Source: Aradus depressus
Taxonomy: Eukaryota; Arthropoda; Insecta; Hemiptera; Aradidae
Reading direction: 5' to 3'
DNA: 64,000 nucleotides
Assembly (NCBI GenBank): GCA_963662175.1
Contig: OY759221.1
Span: 2,356,001-2,420,000, forward strand
In this document: positions 1-10,935 of the stretch, piece by piece
Layout: each line of letters starts with the position of its first letter
Numbering within the stretch: position 1 is the first letter of the stretch
Program-made: the position numbers and the translations under genes
Notes under the pieces: model-generated
The model's database searches: none
The model's input: the letters and a program-made list of their open reading frames with translations, nothing else
Told to the model about the DNA's origin: nothing

Positions 1-101
1 AGCCAATTTTTTTTGCCAATTACCCGATTCGCTCTTTTTGTTTCGTTGTTTTCATTAGAAACGGAATCCTATAAAAACGTGCCTCTTGCTCCCTCTCAAA
101 T

Positions 102-1880
102 GTGGGACTATGTGGGAGGCAGTTTATTCAGGACATGGAGCCAGGAAAAATTACTCAGACATGGAAAAAGATAAAGAGGCTTCAAGGACGCGGCACCACC
201 CAATTTAAGAATTCTGTATTGGAAAACAAGGAAAACGCAGAAGCATTCTTGAAGAACATTACGGCTTCCCTACAAACGGATCCTTCCCCTAACATTTCTC
301 CTAACTTTTTCCACTCTATCAATAAACTAAAAAATATTGATGATCTTGATTCAGGTTTCTCCCTGAGGGAACTAGATGCTGCTATTTGCAACAAAAAAAG
401 TACTTCACCTGGCTTAGACAACATCAGCTACTCCATGATCAAGAATCTACCTGAACCTGCTTTGCTGAAACTCCTAGAAGTCTACAATTCTATCTGGACT
501 GAAGGAAAATACCCCGACTGTTGGCGCAATATTAAGATTTTTCCACTTCTAAAGAAGAACAAAATCCCTAACGAAATCACCTCTTTCCGACCTATTGCAC
601 TCTTCTCGTGCATCGGGAAAGGCCTAAACTCAATGATAAAGAATAGACTAGAGTGGGCAGTTGAAAAAAACAATATTTTGCCCCCGAACTGTCTAGGTTT
701 CAGGAAGGGTAAATCGACAATTGACTGTTTGGAAGTTCTTACCCAAAGTATTCGTCATTGCCTGCTAAACAAGAAGGTGTGTCTGGCTGTGTTTATCGAC
801 ATTGAAAATGCATATAATCAAGTCAATCCAAGAATTCTTGAAATATGCTTAAATCGCATTGGAATTAATGATAAATACGTGTCTTACCTAGTGGACTACT
901 TAAAGTGGAAGCAATATCACATTAACACCAAAGACGGATCAGTGTCACTAAAATCAGGAGGAGGTCTCAGTCAAGGTTGTGTTTTAAGTCCTTTGCTGTT
1001 CAACCTGTACACCATCCCTCTACATCAACATGACGATAGTTACCAGATTCTACAATATGCAGACGATTTGGTCATCTTCACGTGCGAAAACACGGTAGAG
1101 AAAGCTCTGAATGTAATCAAAGTTGCCCTCAACCGAACATTAACTATTCTCGCTACTCTAAACTTGCGCATCAACATAGACAAATCAATCCTCGTTCCGT
1201 TTACGAGGAAACATTGGAATGCCAACTCTCTCAATCTTCAATTGGACGGAAGAGATATCAAATCAAATAGTTATTACAAATTTCTTGGAATTATCCTAGA
1301 CTCAAAACTATCTTTTCATAGACATGTACTTAGTATACTAAATAGCACATCGAAACACCTCAAAATTCTAAAATGCCTTGCAGGAATAAAATTCGGAGGT
1401 CATCCGTCTAACCTTTTGACGGTCTACCGAGGGACAATAAGAAGCATAATGGACTATGGATCAACTATCTACAACCTGGCCAGCTTAAGGAAGGTTGTTA
1501 TGCAGAACTGGCAACAAGCATACGTTGAAGAATCTACGTCAAAAGGAAGAGAGCACTATGCTGTTCAAAAGACGGTAGATCTAAAACCATGGTTGCATCG
1601 TCGGGAGGTAGTTCAGTTGAGCAGGCTCCGGACGAACCACGGGCGTGTCAACAGAAACCTACACATCATCAAGGTGAGTAATAGTCCTCAGTGCGACCGG
1701 TGCGGCAGCACAGAGGATATGGACCATGTGATAATGAGGTGTCTGAAGTACGAGGAGACGAGACGAAAGTATCCAGACCTCAACCGGACGGACACCCTGC
1801 AGGTTTGGCTGAAGAACCCCGTCAAAGACAAATATAAAAAACTAATAGACTTTCTTCAGGACATTGAAATAGTAGTTTAA
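102..1880 (+). CDS. LINE reverse transcriptase, partial polyprotein (N-terminus missing)
   Basis: This is a 592-codon open frame. Its first four codons are target-site DNA read through a GTG, so there is no authentic start. It encodes a non-LTR reverse transcriptase, which copies element RNA at a nicked target. Visible landmarks: SPGLDNIS at ~102, FRPIALFS at ~162, FIDIENAY at 231-238 (first catalytic Asp), GLSQGCVLSPLLFN at 288-301, and YADD at 319-322 (catalytic pair). A C-terminal zinc-knuckle-like CCHC follows (C531, C534, H542, C547), preceded by LSRLRTNHGRVNRNL. The sequence passes from the RT thumb (DYGSTIYN, ~451) almost directly to the tail region. The RNase H domain that sits between these in I-like LINEs appears deleted. 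The clade is I/R1/jockey-like and not resolved. The frame is intact, but the protein lacks an endonuclease and cannot move itself. Confidence 0.9.
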   Translation: MGLCGRQFIQDMEPGKITQTWKKIKRLQGRGTTQFKNSVLENKENAEAFLKNITASLQTDPSPNISPNFFHSINKLKNIDDLDSGFSLRELDAAICNKKSTSPGLDNISYSMIKNLPEPALLKLLEVYNSIWTEGKYPDCWRNIKIFPLLKKNKIPNEITSFRPIALFSCIGKGLNSMIKNRLEWAVEKNNILPPNCLGFRKGKSTIDCLEVLTQSIRHCLLNKKVCLAVFIDIENAYNQVNPRILEICLNRIGINDKYVSYLVDYLKWKQYHINTKDGSVSLKSGGGLSQGCVLSPLLFNLYTIPLHQHDDSYQILQYADDLVIFTCENTVEKALNVIKVALNRTLTILATLNLRINIDKSILVPFTRKHWNANSLNLQLDGRDIKSNSYYKFLGIILDSKLSFHRHVLSILNSTSKHLKILKCLAGIKFGGHPSNLLTVYRGTIRSIMDYGSTIYNLASLRKVVMQNWQQAYVEESTSKGREHYAVQKTVDLKPWLHRREVVQLSRLRTNHGRVNRNLHIIKVSNSPQCDRCGSTEDMDHVIMRCLKYEETRRKYPDLNRTDTLQVWLKNPVKDKYKKLIDFLQDIEIVV

Positions 1881-2010
1881 TTAATTTATTTTTTCTTTAC
1901 AATTCATTACTGTACTTATAATTTTTACTGTTGATTCCTTGTTGTTTTCACATGACAGTATAGCTTGTAATTGAGCTGTTGTCAATAAATAAATTTAAAA
2001 AAAAAAAAAA
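113..2010 (+). mobile_element. 5'-truncated LINE with poly(A) and target-site duplication
   Basis: The 15 bases AAATGTGGGACTATG occur at 98-112 and again at 2009-2023, directly after an A-rich tail (1997-2010). This is the signature of target-primed reverse transcription. The inserted segment starts inside the polyprotein gene, so the endonuclease and ORF1 were never copied. A 3' UTR of about 115 bases follows the stop codon and ends in AATAAATAAATTT plus poly(A). The exact duplication suggests a fairly young insertion. Confidence 0.93.
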
Positions 2011-2339
2011 ATGTGGGACTATGATTGATTACTGGGTAGTCTGATGGGGTGATCAGGCATTGAAGGGTTCCGTACCTCAACTTAGACATATTTCCTCACA
2101 ATGTCTCGACCATGCCGCCATTATATATACGACATATTACGACAACTAACAATTAACAAATATTTCATTTCACAGGCTGTAAAAAAATAATGTAGTCTGG
2201 TCTCTACTACAGATATTTTTATTTTTTGCAAGCCAAGGAATGGGATGGTGAGAGGTGAGAGACGGGCCTCACAAAAAACTTCCATAACTGCCTACGTATT
2301 GACGTAACGAAACTAAACATAAAATTGATTTAGGTCCCA

Positions 2340-2560
2340 ATGAAGACGGCACCTGTAGTTTTTTTTAGCGCAATTGGCCGAAAGGAAGGAACGGATCAGG
2401 GGGGGGGGGGGGGGGGGGGCTCAACGCAAAAACACTAATGTGGATGTATCATCATGAAATTTAATATGAGAATTCAGAAGTCTCTGATTGAAGTATTTTT
2501 TGATTTTCAACAAAATTGTTAAATTTTTGAGCGAAAACTAATTTGATTAATTCCCAGTGA
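2340..2560 (+). repeat. Fragment of dispersed ~480-bp repeat with expanded poly(G)
   Basis: The segment matches the inner part of a repeat family seen more than ten times here (gcttaactcaaaa... then tgaatgtatcgacacgaaa, then attcagaagt). A 21-base poly(G) run at 2399-2419 sits exactly where better copies have agaggggggctt, so the run is an expansion of a G-rich site in the repeat. The flanks 2024-2339 and 2561-3240 hold nothing I recognise beyond an ATTGAAGGGTTCCGTA motif at 2058 that recurs near 42971. Confidence 0.6.
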
Positions 2561-3249
2561 CTCGAGGACGACGTATCTGTTATTGGATTCCAATAACTGA
2601 AATTCGAAGCTTTCTGATACTATAGTAGGTACTATATATAGCGTTAAACAATATGAAGAGCAAACGTACGGATACGATGTTTGTGTTCGAAATAGAAACA
2701 TCGGCTAGCTCAGTTACCGATAGTAGAGGGTAGCAGAATCAGACAATAATACAATGGTTAAACAAAAACATCTGAGTAGGTAGTCTTTTTTTTTTTATTG
2801 TTAATGACTATTAGAAGTTTGACTGACTTCCCGAGAGATAGAAGGTTTCACCTCACAGACTTTATCATCAAGAACAGTCTATAAGAAAGTCTTTCCTTTT
2901 GGGGGACAAGATTGGACTCCTGGCCCAGTGGGTGTGATGAAAATATCAGCATCAGACGAAGCGAAGAAACAGACTGGCTGAAGAGATAAACCTTTGTATG
3001 GTGAGAGTGGGGTCACTTCCATCACCTGGAATCGGCCCACTCACTGGAACTAGATCAGACACTGTCAGTCCATCACTGGAGTGTCGGTACGCCAAACATT
3101 CTGGGACATTAGCACCGATTTACAAACTTTTATAAAAAAAATATGTTATATAGCCAATTTTTAAAATTTTGTTTCAAAATTTCATATTTCGTTTAGTAGG
3201 AGAAATGGTCGGTAGGAGCGGTATATGCTAATTGTAGTAAGGTAACTCT

Positions 3250-3325
3250 ATGAATAATAATATTTATTCCCATTAAACCATAAAATGGTAATTGGATACG
3301 TTATACAATTTTCAACATAAAAATA
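3250..3325 (-). repeat. LINE 3' end, (ATT)n-tailed family, copy 1
   Basis: The stretch aataatatttattcc...accataaaatggtaattggatacgt is shared with 12325-12420 and 23928-24010. Read on the minus strand, each ends in an A/T-rich trinucleotide tail typical of LINE 3' termini. No coding sequence remains. Confidence 0.5.
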
Positions 3326-3476
3326 GCTTATAATGTATATAAATCAACCGATACTAAAACTTAGAATACAACACAATAAGATAAATAATATATATTTTTT
3401 AAAATAAATAATAGAAGATACATAAATATCAAAGTCCTAATACAATAGACAATGGGTACGTAATTTTTATATATAT

Positions 3477-3634
3477 AATATCCTATAATTTATATATGAA
3501 TTACTTTTATTTAACACTTTTATTATTTTAAACATTTAATTTTAGTTATAAACTATTTACTTAATTGATATTTTTACGTCTAAAATAATAAAAATGTCGA
3601 ATAAAAGTAATTAATATATAAATTATAGGATATT
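3477..3634. repeat. AT-rich fold-back element
   Basis: AATATCCTATAATTTATATA at 3477 is matched by its reverse complement ending at 3634. The two ~55-bp arms flank a ~45-bp spacer and share the internal ATTACTTTTATT block. This looks like a small MITE or hairpin insertion. No coding content. Confidence 0.65.
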
Positions 3635-3701
3635 GTTGGAAGACTTTACCAAGAAAATAAAAATGAATATTAATGCAAAAAATGAAAGTATTTGTTTCTG
3701 T

Positions 3702-3855
3702 ACTGAGGTGGACATGAGCCCGACTTTACTGCGAGAGTCCTGACTTGGTCAAATCAGGGGTCCTGAACGAGTATCTAACAGGCTCGGCACAATCGCCAAT
3801 CTCTTAACATCCCATCCGAAGGAAGAAGTGCTCTCGCTGTCTCAAAGCAGGCGCA
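3702..3855 (-). mobile_element. Degenerate tRNA-headed SINE fragment
   Basis: Reverse-strand pieces of the SINE are recognisable in order: gtggacatgagcccgact, the 'gtcctgaacgagtatct' block, then aacatcccatccgaaggaa. Head and tail are lost and divergence is high. Confidence 0.6.
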
Positions 3856-4127
3856 CTTCCTCTTCCCGCGCTCTCTCTAAAAGGACTTTATTAAAGAGTT
3901 AGAATACTCCTCAAGTTTCTATTATTTATTGACTTCTACAATTTATTTACGAACTTTTCATCCAGTTTCAGTTGTCTTAACTCTTTTAAGCTTCTGAAAA
4001 GCCTCCCTAGATTTTTCGAAAAAAAAAAAAATATATTTATATAGTTTTGCTCTTTATTGATTGATAGACGCGATTTCTCGAGCTTATAAAATTTCAGAGA
4101 GTTCAGTTAATACAATTGAGTTAGTTA

Positions 4128-4290
4128 TTGTGAATCATGGCGGGGCTTTAACTACGAGATTATATCGCCTACTACCAGAGCGCTCTGTTGACTCTACTGA
4201 GGGCTCTTCTAAGTTTTGTCTTTGTGAGTACCGACCTCATACAGGCTCGAGAACATCACGTAACGTCCCATCCGAAGGACGTTTTGAACC
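4128..4290 (-). mobile_element. Degenerate SINE fragment
   Basis: Contains ggggctttaactacgagat, tatcgcctactaccagagcg and acgtcccatccgaaggacg in reverse-strand order, with the middle of the SINE compressed. It points opposite to the copy at 4752-4990. Confidence 0.7.
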
Positions 4291-4751
4291 CGGAATCTTC
4301 AGTTCAATAGACAAGCACGCTATCTCTCAGCTCCCTGCGCTCTCTACAATAGAACCAACCTTCAATTGGGTTATTTTAGGTCAATTACAATTTAGTTTTT
4401 ACTCTCGCGAGAAATTTGTGATTTTTAATTACATTTTATTGTAAGGAAGAAATATATTTTATTTATGATAATTTTGCCTTTATTATTGAGTTGAAACTGC
4501 ATTTGATGTACTTTTATTACTCCTAGATTTTATTTATTTTCCAGCTGTACTATGAGAGAGGGTTTCGAACGTCGAATACAAAATCGAAAAAGGGTCTCGG
4601 AACCCTTAGAGTTGACCTCAATGTTGTGAGAGCTACCCTCCAACCCCCACCTCGCCATGACACCCGCATACCACCTAGTCGAGTGTACCTATAACCTCTC
4701 TGTAGTTCTAGGTATATGAGGTTGTTTGAATCAAAGAAGGGTAAACGAGGG

Positions 4752-4990
4752 CGGCGACAGCTCACAGATAGCGTGATTGCCTACTAAGCTCAAGGCCTTT
4801 AGGTTTTTTATCTGAGAGGTGAAATAATCTTGAGCACGCCATCCTTCGGATGGGACGTTAAGTGATGATCCCGAGTCTGTGCGATGTCAAGTACTCATTA
4901 AAGAGTCGGGCTCATGTCCACCTGAGTGACGAAGGCGAACTCTGCTAGCAGGCGATATGACCCCGTAGTTAAAGCCCGGGCATGTGTTAC
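4752..4990 (+). mobile_element. Degenerate SINE copy
   Basis: Decayed tRNA-like head (tcacagatagcgtgattgcc), then the core gagcacgccatccttcggat, gggctcatgtccacctgag, and ttaaagcccgggcatg at the 3' end. The box B region is deleted. With the minus copy at 4128-4290 it forms an inverted SINE pair around ~460 bp of unassigned DNA. Confidence 0.75.
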
Positions 4991-5450
4991 GTAATATAGG
5001 GGAAATAAAGTATGTAACAAATTCGATGTTGAGTTTTCACTAAAATTTCAATTTTTCTAAAACTGAATCCAAAATTTGAGGCAATTGTACGTGTATCTTT
5101 GTGTCTGAGGCAACGTAACTCCCGATAGAATGATTTTATCGATTCGAAATTATTCACGAAATCTTTATACGGTTTTTGGTATATTTCGTGTCGATCATTC
5201 ATTAATCCGGTAATTATACTATACAGGAACTCCGTTTGACGATATATATTTTGAGCAAAATCGGTCAAAATGATTAGGGGAGAGGAGGTAAATAACTATA
5301 AATCTCTAATATTTGCCGGTGTAATGAATGTATCGACACGAAATTTAGAATGAGGATTCCCTGTATAAGTCAACTATTGATTTTAACAAAAGAATCGATT
5401 GGTTTCAGAGAGAGAGAGTGAAACGTTAATTTATTAATAGGTGCCAAGGA
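4991..5450 (+). repeat. Dispersed ~480-bp repeat, near full length
   Basis: Carries the family landmarks in order: ggggaaat...gtatgtaac, cgatgttgagttttcact, taactcccgatagaatga, a poor first 'gtgtcgat', then gtaatgaatgtatcgacac, tcaactattgattttaac and cgattggtttcagag. It is moderately diverged with small deletions. No ORF of note. Confidence 0.65.
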
Positions 5451-5762
5451 TGCTCTGACGACCTTTTCATGAACTCAGAATGTTTTGAAGTATGTTGATA
5501 TGGTACTTTTGAGGGATTGAGGATGTTTGTTTATACTAGATGTTGCAAACTGAAGGTCCTCACCCCAACAGACCTGTCACAGCTAGTTGGATATTCTGAC
5601 AGAGAGAGAGAGAGAGATGTGTTTTCCTTATCTTCCCCACACCAGCACAAAGTTTCACTAACTTACCTAGTTGGGCAACTTCACTCAACTTCAACATGGC
5701 GGAAATACTTCAATATGGCGTCTATTTTCCGTCTTGTCTACTATTTGAATATTTATATATAG

Positions 5763-6127
5763 GAAAAGGCGTAGCCCCAAGGGCCAGTAAGTCGCGGGAC
5801 GCGTGACATGTTCTTGCGGGCAGCCAAGTTCAGATTTTTTTGTGCGAAAAATTGATTCAATCTACGAATTGAGTTGTGGACACAGATTAGAGAGAAAAGG
5901 TCCCAGCTCAGGGCCGCAGGCAGAAATGAAGCCCCGTCAGATCCCGAGTTCACTCGGCGTAAAGCGCCGAAAGCCAAGGACGACCGTGGACCGTAGCCAT
6001 CGAGCCAGTCCACGGCCGTACACAGCAACATGTATTGTAAATTAATAAACCGGAGAAGGTTACCCATTCCCCGACGACATAATAGGGTGATGTGACCAAG
6101 CACCCATAAAAGAAAAAAAAAAAAAAA
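5763..6127 (+). repeat. LINE 3' UTR with poly(A)
   Basis: A GC-richer island in AT-rich DNA (gaaaaggcgtagccccaagg, cactcggcgtaaagcgccg, accgtggaccgtagccatcg) ends in an A17 run at 6112-6128. This is typical of the 3' UTR of a 5'-truncated R1/I-type LINE. No coding match; family not identified. Confidence 0.5.
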
Positions 6128-7140
6128 ATGTAACCGGTATTCGAGGAGGTCCTCAACATCAGATAAAAAACCCCCAACTTTTAGTATAAAGCTACAAAAT
6201 ATGATCGCCAAGAGAAGCTCATAGACACATAGGCTACATGCGCTCAAATGCAAATTAATGTAACCAATAAAATCAATCCATAAAACATAAGTGATATAAA
6301 GCTTTAAAAATAACATACATGATAAAACTTTTTTTTAGAGCATTTGACTTTTTCCATGGCTTACGAGGTTATATTATTTAAAATGCCCAACGAAAGGGAG
6401 ATTTAGGATTCCCAGTTAGAATCGGGTTCAGTTAGTTATTGTGACTCATGCCCGGGCTTTTAACTTCATGTCCCCAAAATAAATAAATAAATGAAATGGT
6501 AAATACAAATATATATTCAGAGAAACATCAATAAAGTAACATAAACAAATTGTCTCTGGTTGTTCATGAGAAAACATAAAATAAAAATTATCGTAGTAAA
6601 AAAAAACTTATATTTTGAAAAATTGTTTATTCTAGAAAAATTGTATAAATGAATTATGTTAGTTTATGTATAAACATCATTAATTTTTGTGGAATAAATA
6701 GACAATATTGACAAAAATGAGTTTTATTTATTACAAGTTTCCACAATATGTCCGCCTTGGTAGGGAGTCTTTAACTATTATCTGCAGAGGCTCGGGAGTA
6801 TCGCTTTGTGTCCCAACCGAAGGACGGCATGCTCAAGTTTTTTTTTTGTCTTCCCATGGAGTGTTGCTCGTTTTATTAGACTCGTGTTGTAGAAGCCGAA
6901 GGGCGGCTAATGCACTTATTACGACCAAATTATATTATCTAGCTCCTAGAACTTCCTAAATAATTATGTTGTGTTAAACAATTGGGTTATATTTCCCAAG
7001 GAAACAAACCTGCAGCTCGTAGCAGTGAAGTGATGTGCTCCCCCCGTCCCTCCGCTAAAAAAAAATATACAGTATTATTGCTAGCTTAAAATGAAACTGA
7101 GGGGGCTCCTCCGCTGGGGGGGCTCCTCCGCTGGCTATGC
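6128..7140. other. Unassigned AT-rich DNA with SINE scraps
   Basis: Minus-strand SINE scraps are visible at 6432-6470 (gactcatgcccgggctttta) and 6795-6845 (gtcccaaccgaaggacggc). The rest is AT-rich with no coding or structural signal I can support. Confidence 0.5.
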
Positions 7141-7142
7141 AA

Positions 7143-7743
7143 ATATCGTTTCCTTCTTGCCATCTGTGATACCGCCTCACTCTTACGTCTGTCATATTGC
7201 CGACTTGTACCTGTTCTTACATTCATCATATCGTTTCCTTCTTGCCATCTGTGATACCGCCTCACTCTTACGTCTGTCATATTGCCGACTTGTACCTGTT
7301 CTTACATTCATCATATCGTTTCCTTCTTGCCATCTGTGATACCGCCTCACTCTTACGTCTGTCATATTGCCGACTTGTACTTGTTCTTACATTCATCATA
7401 TCGTTTCCTTCTTGCCATCTGTGATACCGCCTCACTCTTACGTCTGTCATATTGCCGACTTGTACCTGTTCTTACATTCATCATATCGTTTCCTTCTTGC
7501 CATCTGTGATACCGCCTCACTCTTACGTCTGTCATATTGCCGACTTGTACCTGTTCTTACATTCATCATATCGTTTCCTTCTTGCCATCTGTGATACCGC
7601 CTCACTCTTACATCTGTCATATTGCCGACTTGTACCTGTTCTTACATTCATCATATCGTTTCCTTCTTGCCATCTGTGATACCGCCTCACTCTTACGTCT
7701 GTCATATTGCCGACTTGTACCTGTTCTTACATTCATCATATCG
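7143..7743. repeat. 85-bp tandem array, ~7 copies
   Basis: A unit containing atatcgtttccttcttgcc, gtgataccgcctcac and ttgccgacttgtacctg repeats every 85 bp with almost no divergence (single changes at ~7381 and ~7611). Since 85 is not a multiple of 3, each unit shifts frame, giving a ladder of overlapping 75-codon ORFs with the same peptide. These are artefacts of the array. Near-identity suggests recent expansion. Confidence 0.97.
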
Positions 7744-7889
7744 CCCATTCTTCTTCCTCTACACCAGGTCAACCTGTAGACAGTATACGTATACATTGAC
7801 TCTGAAGGCACCAACCAAGGAGGTCGTTCATCTGTCGCCTAGAAATATATGGCGACTTTATGTGGAATATACTGGCCCTTTCATGATAT

Positions 7890-7965
7890 ATATGGTGGGC
7901 TGGTACTTTGCACATAGGGACCTAAGCATTCAATGCTTTCATCCCTTATGCTGGCCTTTTCTTAG
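7890..7965 (-). mobile_element. Fragment of a second SINE family
   Basis: Shares gcacatagggacctaagca and caatgctttcatccc with fuller copies at 16262-16450 and 31845-31945. Confidence 0.5.
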
Positions 7966-8268
7966 GGAATCATTTTCTAGTCGTGGTGGGCGCCTACTCC
8001 AAATGGCTCTAAATGCCAACCACAGCGACTTGAGAAAGTCAACGTACCAATTTTTCTTGCGCAGTAATATAGAGAGTTACTAATTTCTTTATTTTATGGT
8101 AATATCACCATAAGTAAATCTGATGATACAATTTAAAAAATAAATAAACTATAAGAGAAGTATCTAAGATTGCTGCTGGGTTTCTCCCCTGGCCCGGTAC
8201 GCCCTCTTTAGCTAACCTGAAGGCCCCCTGCTCCCAGGAGGCCTCCACGTTGACGGCCACCTTAGTGC

Positions 8269-8400
8269 GGCACCCTCCTGTAATCCAGATACCTGGAGAT
8301 CGGGAACAGTGAATGGTTCAAGGACGGGACCTACTGTGATCTTGTCCTGGAACCATTCACTGTTCCTGACCTCCAGGTATCTGGATTACACCAGGGTGCC
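8269..8400. repeat. 132-bp near-perfect inverted repeat (hairpin)
   Basis: Arms 8269-8325 and 8344-8400 pair over 57 positions with about five mismatches (GTAATCCAGATACCTGGAG in one arm, CTCCAGGTATCTGGATTAC in the other) around an ~18-base loop. The flanking DNA is GC-rich (cctggcccggtacgccctc at ~8190) and looks like LINE 3' UTR. Transcribed, it would be a long, stable stem. Confidence 0.9.
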
Positions 8401-8435
8401 ACTCCTCCAAGTCGCGAAGAAAGCGAATAGGAAAA

Positions 8436-8590
8436 GTATATACAGCGTATATAAAGTATATACAGCGTATATAAATTATATAGTGGAGGCAGTCACTATA
8501 CACAGCGTTCATAAAGTATATAATGGAGGCAGCCACTGTACACAGCTTATATAAAGTATATACCTACGTTATGTAAAGCGTATAAGAAAA
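8436..8590. repeat. Short degenerate tandem repeat (tatatacagcgtatataaag)
   Basis: Units of ~20 bp (agtatatacagcgtatataa) merge into ~50-bp units containing tggaggcagycactrtacac. Irregular, AT-rich, no coding value. Confidence 0.7.
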
Positions 8591-8659
8591 GTATATACAT
8601 CGATAACATAATGGTCTATGTACTAAACAATGAAATATTAACAAATGAAAGTTAAAATA

Positions 8660-9135
8660 TTAAATTTTATTAATAATAATAATAATAGATAAACAATAAT
8701 AATAAGGATACAATACAATAAACATACGAAGCCCTTCAGCTCGAGACACCTCGAAACATCCCCGTTCCCTGCCTTCTCGTCTCGCTTGTGCACTGTCCAG
8801 CAGTGGAGGCAGACCAAAAAGGACAGAAGAGCTAAAGGTTAGAGTGAAATATAGAGAAGCGGGACTTGATGAGGTCAATAACAAAAGGAATTTCCATATC
8901 ATTATGGAGGGTAAGGTTAGAAAAACATAGAAGGGAGCATCGACAATTGTTCTTAGGACTTTGGATTGGAAGGACTGGATACGCTTGATGTTAGATGGCT
9001 TAGCACAACCCCATAATTCAAGTCCATATAGGTCTTATTATTGTCTTGTAAATGGTCAGTTTGTTTTCAATAGAAAGTCTGGATTGTCTGCTGAGCAGCC
9101 GGTAGGACAGACCAAACCGTCTGTTCAGCTCCTGA
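8660..9135 (-). pseudogene. Jockey-clade LINE, C-terminal end of ORF2 (broken)
   Basis: On the minus strand the RT-thumb/tail region reads ELNRRFGLSYRLLSRQSRLS, then IENKLTIYKTIIRPIWT, then after a frameshift near 9032 GLELWGCAKPSNIKRIQSFQ and SKVLRTIVDAPFYV. These blocks (IYKTIIRPIWTYG.ELWGCA, IQ.FQSK.LR.I..AP.YV) are characteristic of the end of jockey-type ORF2 polyproteins. A further shift follows near 8925, so the last ~50 residues are in another frame. The RT catalytic core is absent. 8591-8659 and 9136-9640 hold no recognised feature. Confidence 0.8.
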
Positions 9136-9639
9136 TCTGGTCTTAAGGAAGGTTTGTTGTTGAATTACCTGCTGCCTTTTTGAAAGCGAATAGCGACTCA
9201 CCCTACGTAAGGTGCCCAGTTAGCGAGATAAAGGGACATTGATGGCCCTTCTTATAGGGTAGGCAAAGCAGGATAACGGCGGGATGTCTTCCCTTCATTC
9301 CTCTATCTAGAGCTGCTATTTCCTGGATAGCGAGAGGAAGGGAGACCTGCTGATCTTGGGAGACTCTCCTGAGATACTTATTGACCGAACTAAGCCACGA
9401 TCTCTCATCACAGCTCATGAAGCTCTTTCATATTTCCTACTATTAAAATTTAATATTGATTAGTCAATATTAATAAGTTATTATCATTAAATAATAATAA
9501 TTAATAATAACGTGACTTCCTAGTAGCAAAAAAAAAATTCAAAAGAATAATTATAACATATAAATTGCCATTTTTATGATTTATAAGTAAAACATTTATT
9601 GTTTTTGCATGCACTGAATCAATATATTTATTGTCGATA

Positions 9640-10015
9640 TGTCATTGTACAAATACGTTTTACTGCCGTTAATAAAGGTTTTTGAGTTGAACCGTGGTCA
9701 GTTAAAAATTGAGTGGTGTCGTCTTTATAGGATTATGAATCAACTATACAAAATGTATTTTCGATACATTTTACATGAGCAGTTACAAGGGTGATGGTGC
9801 CCTCCCTTTCTCCTTGATCGATTCGGCTGAAAATCGACAGGTCCTTATTAGGTCCTCAATTTACTTATTTCCATACAGCCAGTTACTGCTAAGTTCAACT
9901 TTGAAAATTTATTTCTCTCTTATTTATGGGGTTTTGAATAAATATATAAAATTTCGTGTCGATACATTCATTACATCGCTCTCTCCCCTTCAGTTTAGCC
10001 GATCATAATCACAGC
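9640..10015 (-). repeat. Dispersed ~480-bp repeat, rearranged copies
   Basis: Minus-strand family landmarks recur (tttttgagttgaaccgtgg, cgattcggctgaaaatcga, aaatttcgtgtcgatacat). Pieces are partly duplicated, so this is probably two overlapping or nested copies. Confidence 0.6.
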
Positions 10016-10019
10016 TGGA

Positions 10020-10350
10020 TAATGATGGGTTTCATTCTTATAGTGTTTTGAATTTACTACAAAATTTCGTGTTGATAATTCCGTACATGGGCAATTGTTA
10101 GGGTTTGTTTATTAAGACCCCTCTAATCCCATCTTTTTCTTTAGCCGAATCGGCTGAAAATCATGTGTCGATTTTATGGAGTTCTGGATATACACATTAA
10201 TTTTTTGGATCAGGGGGTCGGAAAACATGAGATTTCGGTGGTAGCTGAACATAGATTTTTTGATCGATTTCATCCGAAATATACTTCGAATAGCTGCGGA
10301 GGTAAAAATATCTATTCGATTTATGTTTTTTCTGAAAGTTCGACATCTCA
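10020..10350 (-). repeat. Dispersed ~480-bp repeat copy
   Basis: Includes cccctctaatcccatcttt, gccgaatcggctgaaaatca, gggggtcggaaaacatgag and a decayed terminal block near 10290. Minus orientation. Confidence 0.65.
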
Positions 10351-10624
10351 ATAATTTTCATGAACATTGTGTTTGCACGACAGACATTCATGAATGTGGT
10401 CATTGTAATTAGTAAACAATGAGACAGTAGAGAAAATGTGATTAAGTTGGCGAAAAGCCTCAACCTTCTTCAATAGCTCGGTTACCATAACCAGTTAACG
10501 GAAGTAATTGGGAAAGAGGCGACTGACCTCTCAAACATGAAGAGCAATGACCCAGGGCCAGCAGAGAAGAATTTCCGGAGAACGGGAAGAGAGTTGGGGG
10601 CTTTAAAAGATGATGAAGTGCTAG

Positions 10625-10935
10625 ACCTGACCCGAAATTTCGTGTCAATACATTCATTACAACGGAAGTTATTAGAGTTTTTGTGTTAAGCCTCCCCCCT
10701 AATTCTCCCCTCTGGCTGATTTGACTGAAAATCAATGGGTGTCGTCCTTAGAGGTTTTTGGATAGACATATCAAATTTTGTATCGATACATTCATTTTAT
10801 GGGGAGTTATCGTGTTCACAGACATACAGCAATTTTTCGTATCATGGTTGGAAAACATGAAATTCTGTTGAAAACTCTACATCGAATTTCTGACTGATTA
10901 CATAACTTCCGCTATACTTTGTATAGATGATGTAG
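10625..10935 (-). repeat. Dispersed ~480-bp repeat, good copy
   Basis: Minus-strand order is clean: atttcgtgtcaatacattca, gttaagcctcccccctaatt, tgaaaatcaatgggtgtcg, aattttgtatcgatacattc, gagttatcgtgttcacagac, ggttggaaaacatgaaattc, and the end block gattacataacttccgcta. Useful as a reference copy for the family. Confidence 0.75.

Noticed and set aside
5753..6316. 187-aa minus-strand ORF, hydrophobic
   Set aside because: Lies across a LINE 3' UTR and its poly(A) read backwards (FFFFF run). No domain.
7091..8083. Ladder of 75-153-codon ORFs with a repeated CTCSYIHHIVSFLPSVIPPH peptide
   Set aside because: They follow from the 85-bp tandem unit shifting frame each copy. No start context, domain or flanking gene structure.
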